Assembly (NCBI RefSeq): GCF_000003605.2
Contig: NW_003147279.1
Span: 140,496-161,928 of the forward strand
DNA length: 21,433 bases
DNA from: Saccoglossus kowalevskii
Taxonomy: Eukaryota; Hemichordata; Enteropneusta; Harrimaniidae
Direction of reading: 5' to 3'
The position numbers were made by a program, and so were the translations under genes. Below are positions 1-8,405 of the stretch, piece by piece. The stretch's first letter is position 1; every line of letters starts with the position of its first letter. The notes beneath the pieces are model-generated. The model worked only from the letters and a program-made list of their open reading frames with translations. It did no database searches and was not told the DNA's origin.

Positions 1-530
1 CGCATAACTTTATCAACTTTGCAGACTATCTGCATACCTTTATCAACTTTGCAGACTTTCGAAATGGTATTAACTTTGTTTGTCCATCTAACTTCATCAA
101 CTTTTAAGACTATCAACGTAGCTTCATTATCTTTATTATCTCCATTATCTGGGTAACTTTATCAACTTTGCAGACTATGCACGTAACTGTATCAACTTTG
201 CACGCAACTTTGCAGAATATCCACGTAATGTTATCAACTTTGCAGACTATCCACCTAGCTTTATCAACTTTCCTCACAACTTTTCAAACTATCCAGGTAG
301 CCTCATCAATTTTGCATGCAACTTTGCAGACTATCCACGTGACTTTATTTTCTTGCATGCATTTTGCAGACATCCTTGCAACTTTGTCAACTTTGCTGAC
401 TATCAACATAATTTCATCATTTTTGCACGCAGCTTTTCAGATTATCCACCTAATTTCATCAACTTTGAGGTTTATTCACGCAACGTTATTTACTTTGCTC
501 GCAACTTTACTGAATTCAACAGTAACTTCA
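1..530. repeat. Degenerate minisatellite, 15-bp sub-unit in 30/45-bp higher units
   Basis: The stretch is built from variants of two alternating 15-mers, roughly CTTTATCAACTTTGC and AGACTATCCACGTAA. They give 30-bp units, with occasional 45-bp units carrying an extra TGCACGCAACTTTGC-like block. Many units are recognisable (for example near 8-40, 150-185, 230-262 and 320-345), with substitutions accumulating toward both ends. Because the period is a multiple of three, long open frames appear in two plus-strand frames (about 168-539 and 353-556). The peptides are merely repeats of Leu/Thr/His-rich segments, so I treat them as artefacts. The array runs off the left edge of the window and stops at the TTAA-flanked element starting at 535. 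Confidence 0.85.
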
Positions 531-534
531 TTAA

Positions 535-1029
535 GGTAGAGATGCAGTTTACTTGACAGGTACTTTAATTAGTTACTTAGAAAACCATGACCTCCCTTGT
601 CCACAAAACTATATATTTTCGGAAAGCTTATTGTATGAATTTTAAAGTTTTGTTAGTATTTTATTTCTATGGACACTGTAGTTTGAAATATGCAGAAAAA
701 TGTGCTTTTTTGGTAAAAAGTGATTTTAAAAAAATTAGCTTCTAAACCATGCTTCTGTTTTCTGTCAAAATTGGTTTATGGGTACATCTATTTACTATGA
801 AGAAAGTGCCATCTTGAAAACTGACTACCAGTTGTCTTGTTAAAATCTTGTTAAGCATTCAATAGAGAGAATGTTTGCACCTGTTATCTATATTTTAAAA
901 TCGTTTTTTGAGTATGTTCCACTATTCACAATTCTACAAAATTTCAACAGTCTATAGCCAAGACTTTTTGGATAATAAAAAGCAAAAAAAAATTTCACTC
1001 CCAAGTGCCCACGAACCTGCATCTCTACC
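535..1029. mobile_element. Non-autonomous TTAA-flanked DNA element (MITE-like)
   Basis: A perfect 13-bp terminal inverted repeat GGTAGAGATGCAG (535-547) pairs with CTGCATCTCTACC (1017-1029). Both ends are directly flanked by TTAA (531-534 and 1030-1033), the expected target-site duplication of piggyBac-type transposases. The 495-bp interior is AT-rich and has no reading frame that could be a transposase, so it would need a transposase supplied elsewhere. It sits exactly at the right edge of the minisatellite. The terminal repeat does not start with the common piggyBac CCC, so the superfamily rests mainly on TTAA. Confidence 0.7.
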
Positions 1030-1033
1030 TTAA

Positions 1034-1695
1034 ATTAACGTAGTTCCTCAATTTCACACCAATCGTACAACACATTCCAAAGTTTTTCTTGGTTGCTTGA
1101 ATTCCTCATTGAGTCTGCTTTACCCAATAATCATTAAACATATCTATCAACACTCTGAACATGAGGAATCTACATTTGATAGGAGCGCATTGTACAGAAA
1201 TGTTCGAATCATTACGCTTTGAAAACTAATATGTTTTTACCATTATCGGTAAGAAATATTAAACTTCCATAATTTCTGACTATTCTTGATTAAATGTACA
1301 GGTGCTGTCTTGGTCAGAGCCCAATTCGGGAATTAGGGTGTTAATTGTTTTAATTTTCTTTTCTTTCGGTGTTAACTGGGGCATTTATAGCACACGGTGT
1401 GTTGTAATATCGGATGATTATTGACACTGAGTCTGATTACACAAGTTAAAATGTTTTCTTACCATAGTTTTAAATTCGTGCATTCGTGTGCAAGATAACT
1501 TCTTTCAATTACACCGCAAGGCGACGTCTTCTGTGAACCAATCAATGACATATCAAACAAGTGTCGAGTGATGAGGTTAGGTACACATTGGCAGTGTCGG
1601 GAGATTCAAGATGATGTACCACCCACATCACGTTCGCTCATCATCTTCAGTAATTGACACACACGTCAAGTGGTTTGAAATTTAAAAAATATGAC
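1034..1695. other. Non-coding downstream flank of copy A
   Basis: AT-rich sequence beyond the 3' end of the minus-strand amidase copy A. I see no conserved reading frame, RNA gene or clear repeat. Confidence 0.5.
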
Positions 1696-1701
1696 TTTAA
1701 T
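1696..1701 (-). terminator. Candidate poly(A) signal of copy A
   Basis: ATTAAA on the minus strand, about 86 nt after the stop codon at 1787-1789. It is the nearest canonical-like hexamer I found downstream of copy A. Short AT-rich hexamers are common here, so this is only a candidate. Confidence 0.3.
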
Positions 1702-1786
1702 GCGATGTAATATTCTCTATTGAATACATTGTAACTATTAACACTGTACGACGGTAGAAGAATCGATTGAATAATAATAATACATA

Positions 1787-1904
1787 TTACATTCCGTTGT
1801 AATCCTCAGTCCAGGGCTTTACTGTTGGAAGGAAGTCATAACGAGCCCAGCACTTGTACGTAGACGGGTCTACAGCAGACATGACAGCGGTATACACAGT
1901 GGCC
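1787..1904 (-). CDS. Copy A exon 9 (C-terminus and stop)
   Basis: Acceptor TTGCAG lies just upstream at 1905-1910. The first base completes a Ser codon with exon 8. It encodes the TVYTAVMSA strand and ends ...DYNGM with TAA at 1787-1789. Confidence 0.9.
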
Positions 1905-4900
1905 CTGCAATGTGAATAAAGTAATGTTATTTCCGATATGACTATATTTCTTGTATGTTGCATTTACATGATCATTGTAAAATGACATCAATAGCCAATC
2001 GAATCAAGAACATCCAATAGGCTGTATCACATGGGCATGACTCATGGGATAAATACGTGAATCATTTGATTTCTTACTATAATGATTTTGTTATTAAATT
2101 GAAGAATTTGGATATATACAATATTTCAGAGGTACATTACTTGGGGTTTGCACTCCCGTGACATGATACCAAGATCCCGTTTCAATCTCGCTCTCGCTTT
2201 TCAACTCAGAAAAATGCGAATGCGCATGCCAGGGGTAACTAGAATACTGGGATGTCCAGGTGGATCAAAATAGCTGTTCACGATATGACGGATTAAGATA
2301 ACTATATTTTCCGTACATTTTTGATGTATTACATTTCTTCACTATGAATGTGGTAATACATGTTATATTGTTTTATTACAAACCACCTATGTCATGTCAG
2401 AAGGTCGTAGCATCGGTCCGCTACCTACGAGACTTGAATGGGATCTTGGCGTGATGTCAACATACAGTACTATGCGCGTTGTAAACCCGAAGTAATTTAC
2501 CTCTGATTATATATATTGCTTGAATTGTTCTATTATAAGTCTTACTTATATTTCGCTCATTGTGTAAGGGATGAAAGTTATAAAAGACGAACATAACAGT
2601 ATTTACATAATGTCCCTTCCCCATATACTTCACGAAATCACCGAGCAAGGATCAAATCACCCACTTTTGTAATAAGCAGCTGATTCGAAAACAAACATAT
2701 ATCACACAGAATGGTTTCTTGTTAACTTGCTTGACTGATCCCTGTATATAGTTTCGATCAGCCACAATCCCCACCACCAACCCAACTTGGGATCAACTCT
2801 GCTTACGATCTATAAACTGGTGGCGTGGATAGGACATCATATATGGCAGATCCGTTAACGTTTTTCTGACCAACAGCTTTCATAAGCTTATTTGCAGGGT
2901 CTCTGTAATAGACATATTTATGTATTAATGACTACATTGTATCAACAAAGAAACTCGTGAAATTTAAATAGCACCACTTGCTTCTATAGCCTGCCTGGCG
3001 AGGGGCAGCAAAGATTATCTGATAAGTTAGAGTGGATCACTTACCTTCGATCATCGCCAGCAGGGGGTGGAAGCCAATGATCGTAGTTAGTCTCAACGAC
3101 GTACCACCTAAAATAGAAATAAACAACACCCGGTATTGTTAACATATGTAGTCTAACTTATTCCCCTGATTGCGTCATTAGCATGTCATGTCACTTGAAG
3201 TGCCCTGGCTCCACACTTTTCACGGACAGAGATGTATAACTGGATTGATACAAAACATAGAAATCGTAACACCGGAACGGTTTCTTGGTAGTTTGGGTTA
3301 CCAATTGACTTTTAATCCCGTACAGTATTACATATACATGATTAGCGTTGTTGTAATCTGCATTAATGATGACGTCAGTAAACTGATACTTTTGTTATTA
3401 TTTGTTACCTTCCATTGTCAGGGTCAAGACTCCAAACATCTTTAGCTTTCAGCCGATCACGAGTGATAACAGCGCCCTCTCCCGGTTTGACGCCGCCAAC
3501 AATGTAATAGACAGGAGCGATGATCTGTCGCTTTGACAGTTTTTCCACTGCGTCGTGGTAGTTTGTCTCACTCTCAAAAACCTTCGAAAAGAAACGGTAT
3601 TTGTATAAGTATTTCAGTTAAATTAGTGTTACAAACTTTAATACAACGTTAGTATCAGCTGCAATCTTCTACTTTTTGTGTAATTGTGATTACGATCATT
3701 TATAATTCGGATTATAATAAATGTTTTGCTCTCGTAAAAATAGTTCCTACCTCTCTTGGCAGGAAACTTGAGAACGAAGCGCCCCCTATAAATAGGGCAT
3801 TGAAGGCTTCCAGTGCGTTTTTCCACCAGTCGGCTTTGGATCCGGAGCCTAAGGAAATGTACATAAGAACAGTGATATGAATACACAAATGGTTAGTGAC
3901 ATTGTCGCAAATTGTTACAAATCAAATATGCTATGTCTTATTGCATTCTTGTATGTTCAGTAAACTGACATGTGATGGCGCTGTTGCGTTTTACCTCTGG
4001 CATCAACAGTGATGCTAAATGCGTTGGGTCTCATGCCAGTCAACATTCCACAAAACCCAACAAATGTAGTTCCTGTATAAATCACCTGAAATAATAACAG
4101 CACTACTTTTGAAAAAAGTCCAAACCGATTTGAAGAGAAATTAAAAAACAATATTTTGTTATTTGATGTGCACGAACATGAGTTAAGGGACGATGAAATA
4201 AACAATATTTACTTTTCCATTACGTGTGACGTCAGCAATTATTGTCATATTTCTAAGAGCATCCACAAAACCGTAGTCCATATTACGTCCATGCCAAATC
4301 TGACCGTTTGAGTTCTGCGCAACGATACTGGTACAAAACCTGTTAAAAAAAATGTTCCTGAATTACCCAAGATGCAATCGCCTGAATCGAAATGGTCACG
4401 GTTACGTTAGCATCGCAATGTGCACACCTGTTTTTGGCGTACTTCACAGAGCTGTTGATGCCTTCGTAATATTGTGATATGAACTAATTTACATGAAATC
4501 CATGCCTAGGCTAATGTATCGAAATTGCTGCAAGGTGTTCTTATTTGAATTTCTTGTGAAAACGAAACGTGTTCTCTTCCTACTCACGTCATAAATTCAT
4601 ATACCAAGTTCAATGCGATGACGTCAGCTAATTTGAGTCCAGTGGTCTTTGCAAATCCTTCCATTTCTTGCCTATAGGGGCTTGGTATTAGACGATCCGC
4701 GGCATTTGCGATAGTTTCCAATATTGGGATAACTGCTTCCGGTAAATAGTCTCTATAAGGAGAAATACACATACAACGTGTTTAATGACATCACATTTTG
4801 CAGTTTTACAACTAGTAGTATGTATCACTTACGTAATGAGGTTCGTTGTCTTATCATATACCTCGTATTCTCGGGAGCAGAGCTACGTCACAGAGCGTTC

Positions 4901-6773
4901 TACGTTACTATGTATTTCTATGAGCTTTGCGCAAGCTCAGTGGAACGCTGGACGAAGAGCCGGTGAAAACATATTGAGCAACTAAATGTATATACTAGTA
5001 TGTTTCACATGTAGGGACTACACTGTTCAGGAGAATCTCAACAACTATCGCCAGATCCCAGAAAAGTGTTCTAAGTTCTTCGTGTAATTAGGTGTTCGTA
5101 TGCAAGGGATTTTCCGCTTAAAAACGACGAATGCGGCCGAATTTTGTTAGCGGTTTGGCTAACAGTAATAGGTCCTGATTTGTAGGAATCTAAAAAAACA
5201 CGTTTTGCAACTTTTTACTTATTTAGTTTAATGTCGTATTCAAGATGGCTGCCCCATATCGTAAAGAACGGTAAATTGATCGCATTATTAACTACATGAC
5301 ATATATTAAAACTGTTAAAGGGCGACAGTCGTCGTGCCGCGTTCTGTTCGTTATGGAACTCATAGCGACGTATACAACGCGTGTAAAATACATTGTTTAT
5401 TTACATGAAATTCGTACACGCGCTGCGCGACGTCCACCGCGCTTTAATTTATAAACTGGATAAGCTTTTGCGGCCCACGTAAGCTCGGACGCTTTAACCG
5501 TACGACCTCGAGCATGTTTGCAGTTTAGCTACATCGGTACTGTGTTTATCGAGCACGATACTCGGTGTTGTACCATTTATTTACAAACCAAAGATCAGCA
5601 TATTATATTGTTATATTTATATTTATGGTAATTATATGCAACAGTTGTGACCTATATAATGGGAAAGATGTATTATAGTATTTACATATTATGCAACAAA
5701 ATAGGGCTGTGTTACAGCCGGCGTCTTTATTGACCTAACAAAACTTTGATACAATAGATCATAAGATTCTTCTTGACAAATTATGGCATTATGTAATTAA
5801 GAGGATTCCTCGTTCCTGGATTCGTAGCTACCTGAAAAAACGCCTATCAGTTGACGGCACGATATCAACACTAGACACGTCCAAAGCGGATCACCTCAAG
5901 TATCTATTCTAGGCCCAATTATATTTCTACACTGCGTTAAGGACATTAATAAATCTAGTAAATGCATTCAATTTGTTAGAGTATTTCGAGACGACACACT
6001 CATCTTTAAATTTCCAAAACCTAATATTACTAACTTCAGCGATGAAAATAATGACCCTGAAAATAGTATTGATTGGTTCAATGCCAATAAACTGACCATC
6101 AATGTAGACAAAACTAAATATATGAATTTGAAAACTTCCAAAAAAATAAATTACTGGTATCTCGATAGAGGGCGCTTCGTCGGTCATTTCCTTAGGTGTC
6201 AGTATTGACCTTTCCCTGACCTGGAAATCACATATTGCAAACGTTGTCAAGACAGACAGTACCAAGGTTGGTGTGCTATCGCGCATTCCGCCAATACAAT
6301 TCTTTAATCCACCCACGTTAAACTTTCTGTATCGAAACCTGGGGAAATACTTATCCGAGCCTACAACTACAAATAAATAAAAGCTACTCGCCTGATCACT
6401 TTTTCCAATTATTCATCTGCGGCTCCCCTCTCTCGTCAGCTTGGCATTCTCAATATTTAAAAACTCTACGAAATACAAACATTCTTTGCTCGTCTTTGAC
6501 CTTTGACCTTAAACGTGACCGTTTCACCCACACTAGGCTATTATGCAGAATACATGTACCATACCTACAATACCAAATCTGTGATACAACGGGTTTGTCG
6601 CACAGACGATTGGGTCTATCAACTTCCATGTCATGATGGGTTATCAGTTTATTTATATTATGCGTACACTTTGACGCCCACGCTTCGTTATTTACATTCA
6701 ATGCGCCTATCCGAATTTATTCAGCAATTGATCCGTATACTTACTTACGAAACTTACTTGAACCCAATAGTAT

Positions 6774-6868
<95 letters not shown>

Positions 6869-7879
6869 TAATTCAATTTGCTGCATGATATGTAAATATT
6901 ATAAACACTCTTATGATTATACAACACGCAAATTCCATAAATATAAATAAAGAATATAATACGTTGATCTATGGTTTGTAAAAAAAAATGCTGGCACACC
7001 AACATTTTTTTATAGAATTGAACCGTTATAATTTTATACATATTCATATTATGTACATATCTATTTGTCTATATATAATTGGATTATTAAAAAAAAGCAA
7101 TATGTTAACTGTTGATTTCTACTTGAATATCATTATTTATTAATAATGAAAATCACAATGTTGTTTGCGCCATTAAACAAAATACTCGGAAATCCTCAAA
7201 ATCCAGCAAGAGGGGTTGGGTTACTGTAATATTCACCGAAGTTTTAAGTTTTCAACAAAAATGCGTGTTTTGAGTAATTTACAATTAGTTCCTATGGCAG
7301 AAACATTCGATCATATTTAAAAGTGTTTGGTGATCTATGCTAAATAATGTGTAGTGTTACGAAAAATTGGATAATTTTGAATACCGGTATAAGTTATCCA
7401 TAGAATAATGTGGTTTATTTTGCATATAGTAGCGTACTACCTTCATCCATAAACCGTTATGTAAACTTGAATAACGGAACGCTATAAAGTGCGTTCAAAA
7501 GGTTCAACTAAATTTTAACATTGTTTATACGTAATTGTGACTGGACACTCTGGACTTTGTTTGTTTTGTTTGCTAGTCTGTGTGCTTTGATTTTATTGTT
7601 CCATTGTATCTAAATTTTATTCTAAAATAGGTGTATTTTTACTTACTAAAATCATTAATATTATTATCATCACACCTACACATATGTGAATACTTACTGC
7701 AGTGTCTCGTTGAGGAAGTGTTGTAAAAGTTTATCATCCCAATCTTTGACAATGTGGTCCCATCTCTTCTCGGGCGGAGTGTCCAAATCAAATCTATAAC
7801 GAGGCGCTGCTACTGTATGGTTCCGTTCCCCCTGTACGAGACCCATCCAAATCACTAAAATGACGATACCTTTCCACAT
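1787..7879 (-). CDS. NAAA / acid ceramidase-like amidase, copy A (9 exons)
   Basis: Nine exons: 7698-7879, 4588-4752, 4213-4339, 3995-4085, 3751-3848, 3409-3581, 3045-3107, 2807-2902 and 1787-1904. All introns are GT-AG, phases match, and the join is 1113 nt (370 aa plus stop), close to the roughly 360 aa of vertebrate NAAA. Residues 1-17 form a signal peptide. The prosegment shows [22 protein letters not shown] carries Cys118, the predicted nucleophile exposed by autocleavage. HGRNMDY supplies Arg134 and Asp137, and ETNYDHW supplies Asn286. N-glycosylation sequons are NHT, NET, NMT and NGS. Family knowledge: Ntn hydrolases of the choloylglycine hydrolase fold, active in lysosomes on N-acylethanolamines or ceramide. 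The ETNYDHW, DDRR and TVYTAVMSA segments look more NAAA-like than acid ceramidase-like. The substrate is inferred. Confidence 0.93.
1905..2806 (-). other. Copy A intron 8 (902 bp)
   Basis: GT-AG intron, twice the length of the copy B equivalent (449 bp). The two align only for about 25 bp next to exon 9. I see no coding content or named repeat inside. Confidence 0.7.
2807..2902 (-). CDS. Copy A exon 8
   Basis: Flanked by CTATTACAG and GTAAGC. It encodes [14 protein letters not shown], an NGS sequon and the [10 protein letters not shown] segment typical of the family's C-terminal region. Confidence 0.9.
3045..3107 (-). CDS. Copy A exon 7
   Basis: Flanked by CTATTTTAG and GTAAGTG. It encodes [11 protein letters not shown] and the GDDRR motif. 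The Asn of ETNYDHW is the conserved oxyanion or active-site Asn of the family. Confidence 0.92.
3108..3408 (-). other. Copy A intron 6 (301 bp)
   Basis: Same length as the copy B intron 6 (11398-11698) and nearly identical by eye. No independent feature recognised. Confidence 0.7.
3409..3581 (-). CDS. Copy A exon 6
   Basis: Flanked by TTTTCGAAG and GTAACA. It encodes a helix [14 protein letters not shown] followed by APVYYIVGG and EGAVITRDR, strong matches to the NAAA/acid ceramidase core. Confidence 0.92.
3751..3848 (-). CDS. Copy A exon 5
   Basis: Acceptor CCTTAG, donor GTAGGA. It encodes [15 protein letters not shown] and the following hydrophobic stretch, corresponding to the WWWENAIAAL region of vertebrate NAAA. 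Confidence 0.88.
3995..4085 (-). CDS. Copy A exon 4
   Basis: Acceptor TTATTTCAG, donor GTAAAA. It encodes [17 protein letters not shown] followed by the FSITVDARG strand, diagnostic for the family. Confidence 0.92.
4213..4339 (-). CDS. Copy A exon 3 (nucleophile exon)
   Basis: Acceptor TTTTTTTAACAG, donor GTAAATATTG. It encodes [19 protein letters not shown] plus MDY. It holds the Cys nucleophile and the catalytic Arg and Asp, and an NMT sequon downstream. Confidence 0.94.
4588..4752 (-). CDS. Copy A exon 2 (prosegment)
   Basis: Acceptor CCTTATAG, donor GTGAGTAGG. It encodes the helical prosegment from [11 protein letters not shown] to LNLVYEFMT, ending just before the autocleavage Cys. Its length matches the human NAAA prosegment with no gap. 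Confidence 0.92.
4753..5710. other. Copy A intron 1, exon-2-proximal part
   Basis: Non-coding. It contains nested short inverted repeats at 4894-4949 (AGCGTTC...GAACGCT around GAGCTTTGCGCAAGCTC), a perfect hairpin TGTTAGC/GCTAACA at 5145-5164, and a CpG-richer patch at about 5320-5530. No reading frame is convincing. Confidence 0.5.
5320..5530. other. CpG-rich patch inside copy A intron 1
   Basis: Within AT-rich sequence this stretch has many CG dinucleotides (for example GCGCTGCGCGACGTCCACCGCGC near 5411-5435). Upstream, at 5241-5250, CAAGATGGCT resembles a YY1 core. It could be an unmethylated regulatory patch or part of an unrecognised repeat. Confidence 0.3.
5711..6770 (+). pseudogene. 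Decayed non-LTR retrotransposon reverse transcriptase
   Basis: Conceptual translation with several frameshifts gives typical LINE RT blocks in order. These are [59 protein letters not shown] (about 5984-6002, replacing the F-A-D-D catalytic box), [27 protein letters not shown] and, near 6560-6600, YHTYNTKS followed by RTD. This order matches the palm-to-C-terminus of jockey/CR1-type LINEs. The first catalytic-box residues are altered (FR instead of FA/YA), and stops and frameshifts are frequent, so it is dead. It lies antisense within intron 1 of copy A and runs into the (TTTA)n tract. The 5' half is absent. Confidence 0.8.
6771..6869 (+). repeat. (TTTA)n microsatellite, about 24 units
   Basis: An uninterrupted TTTA tetranucleotide tract of about 99 bp. 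It follows directly on the C-terminal remnant of the LINE at 5711-6770 and may have grown from that element's 3' tail. Likely length-polymorphic. Confidence 0.95.
6870..7697. other. Copy A intron 1, exon-1-proximal part
   Basis: Very AT-rich intron sequence with short palindromes (for example near 7130-7147). No gene, RNA or classifiable repeat seen. Confidence 0.5.
7698..7879 (-). CDS. Copy A exon 1 (signal peptide and prosegment start)
   Basis: The ATG at 7879 has a purine at -3 (GAAATG). It begins a short signal peptide [17 protein letters not shown], then an NHT sequon and PRYRFDLD. Donor GTAAGTATTC. Identical in layout to copy B exon 1. Confidence 0.9.
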
Positions 7880-8135
7880 TTCAGCAGGAAATCTTTGAAA
7901 GCAAATTTCAATGTTTCTCTGTATATTAATTAAATAACAACGCCACGCCCAGTCTCTTAAACATGTACTGTTTATTTAGGCCGTGCACATCTAAATCACA
8001 GATAAGATAAAATAGACATGCGCACTGGCAGCTAGTGCCATCAGGTCATAGTTCAGTTATATATTTTTCTCCTTGTACTTTGTGACCAATCCGGGAATTG
8101 TTTTAGAGTCAATAAGTAAATATAATGCACATTAA
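7880..8135. other. Upstream flank of copy A
   Basis: Immediate 5' region of copy A on the minus strand. It contains GGGCGTGGC (minus strand, about 7941-7950), a GC/KLF-type box about 65 bp upstream of the start codon. No TATA box is clear. It shares no extended similarity with the upstream region of copy B. Confidence 0.35.
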
Positions 8136-8405
8136 CGCTATATTCCAAAGATATACACTAAGCAGCCCCGCCTACAACCCCAGTTCATTAACCTAATGAC
8201 CAACAAAAATCCACAAACTGTTAGAAATTGTGCTAAATATTTATTTTATTCTTTTCTTAATAGAGAAACGTTGTTAGAGGAAGCAATTCTTAATGATATC
8301 TAACTATGTGTAACCTGTGACTGCATATACTAGTGATGTATCTTTGAGTGTAATTAGGGCCGGCGGCCTATGGTACTTTGGAAATAAACATTATTATTAT
8401 TATTA
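8136..8405 (+). mobile_element. 3' end of a LINE with (ATT)n tail
   Basis: A 55-codon open stretch (8136-8303) gives FINLMTNKNPQTVRNCAKYL followed by FYSFLNRETLL and a stop. It resembles the C-terminal tail of CR1/L2-type LINE polyproteins. About 80 bp of 3' UTR follows, then GGAAATAAACA with AATAAA at 8383-8388, and a short (ATT)n tail at 8391-8405, a typical LINE terminus. The remainder of the element is missing (5' truncation). Assignment rests on layout and peptide character. Confidence 0.5.

Noticed and set aside
1-530. Possible CRISPR-like array
   Set aside because: The repeats are contiguous and degenerate with no unique spacers, and the window is eukaryotic.
168-556. Two overlapping plus-strand frames of 123 and 67 codons
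   Set aside because: They follow from the 15/30-bp repeat period; the translations are degenerate repeats, and the first begins at a non-ATG codon.
3188-3445. Plus-strand frames antisense to introns and exons of copy A (also 3686-3880 and the 11585-12302 equivalents in copy B)
   Set aside because: They are shadows of the minus-strand amidase genes, duplicated simply because the genes are.
5927-6316. 129-codon minus-strand frame
   Set aside because: It is the antisense shadow of the plus-strand LINE reverse transcriptase remnant.
6503-6871. 122-codon plus-strand frame ending in repeated FIYL
   Set aside because: The first part is the C-terminal remnant of the dead LINE and the tail is translation of the (TTTA)n microsatellite.
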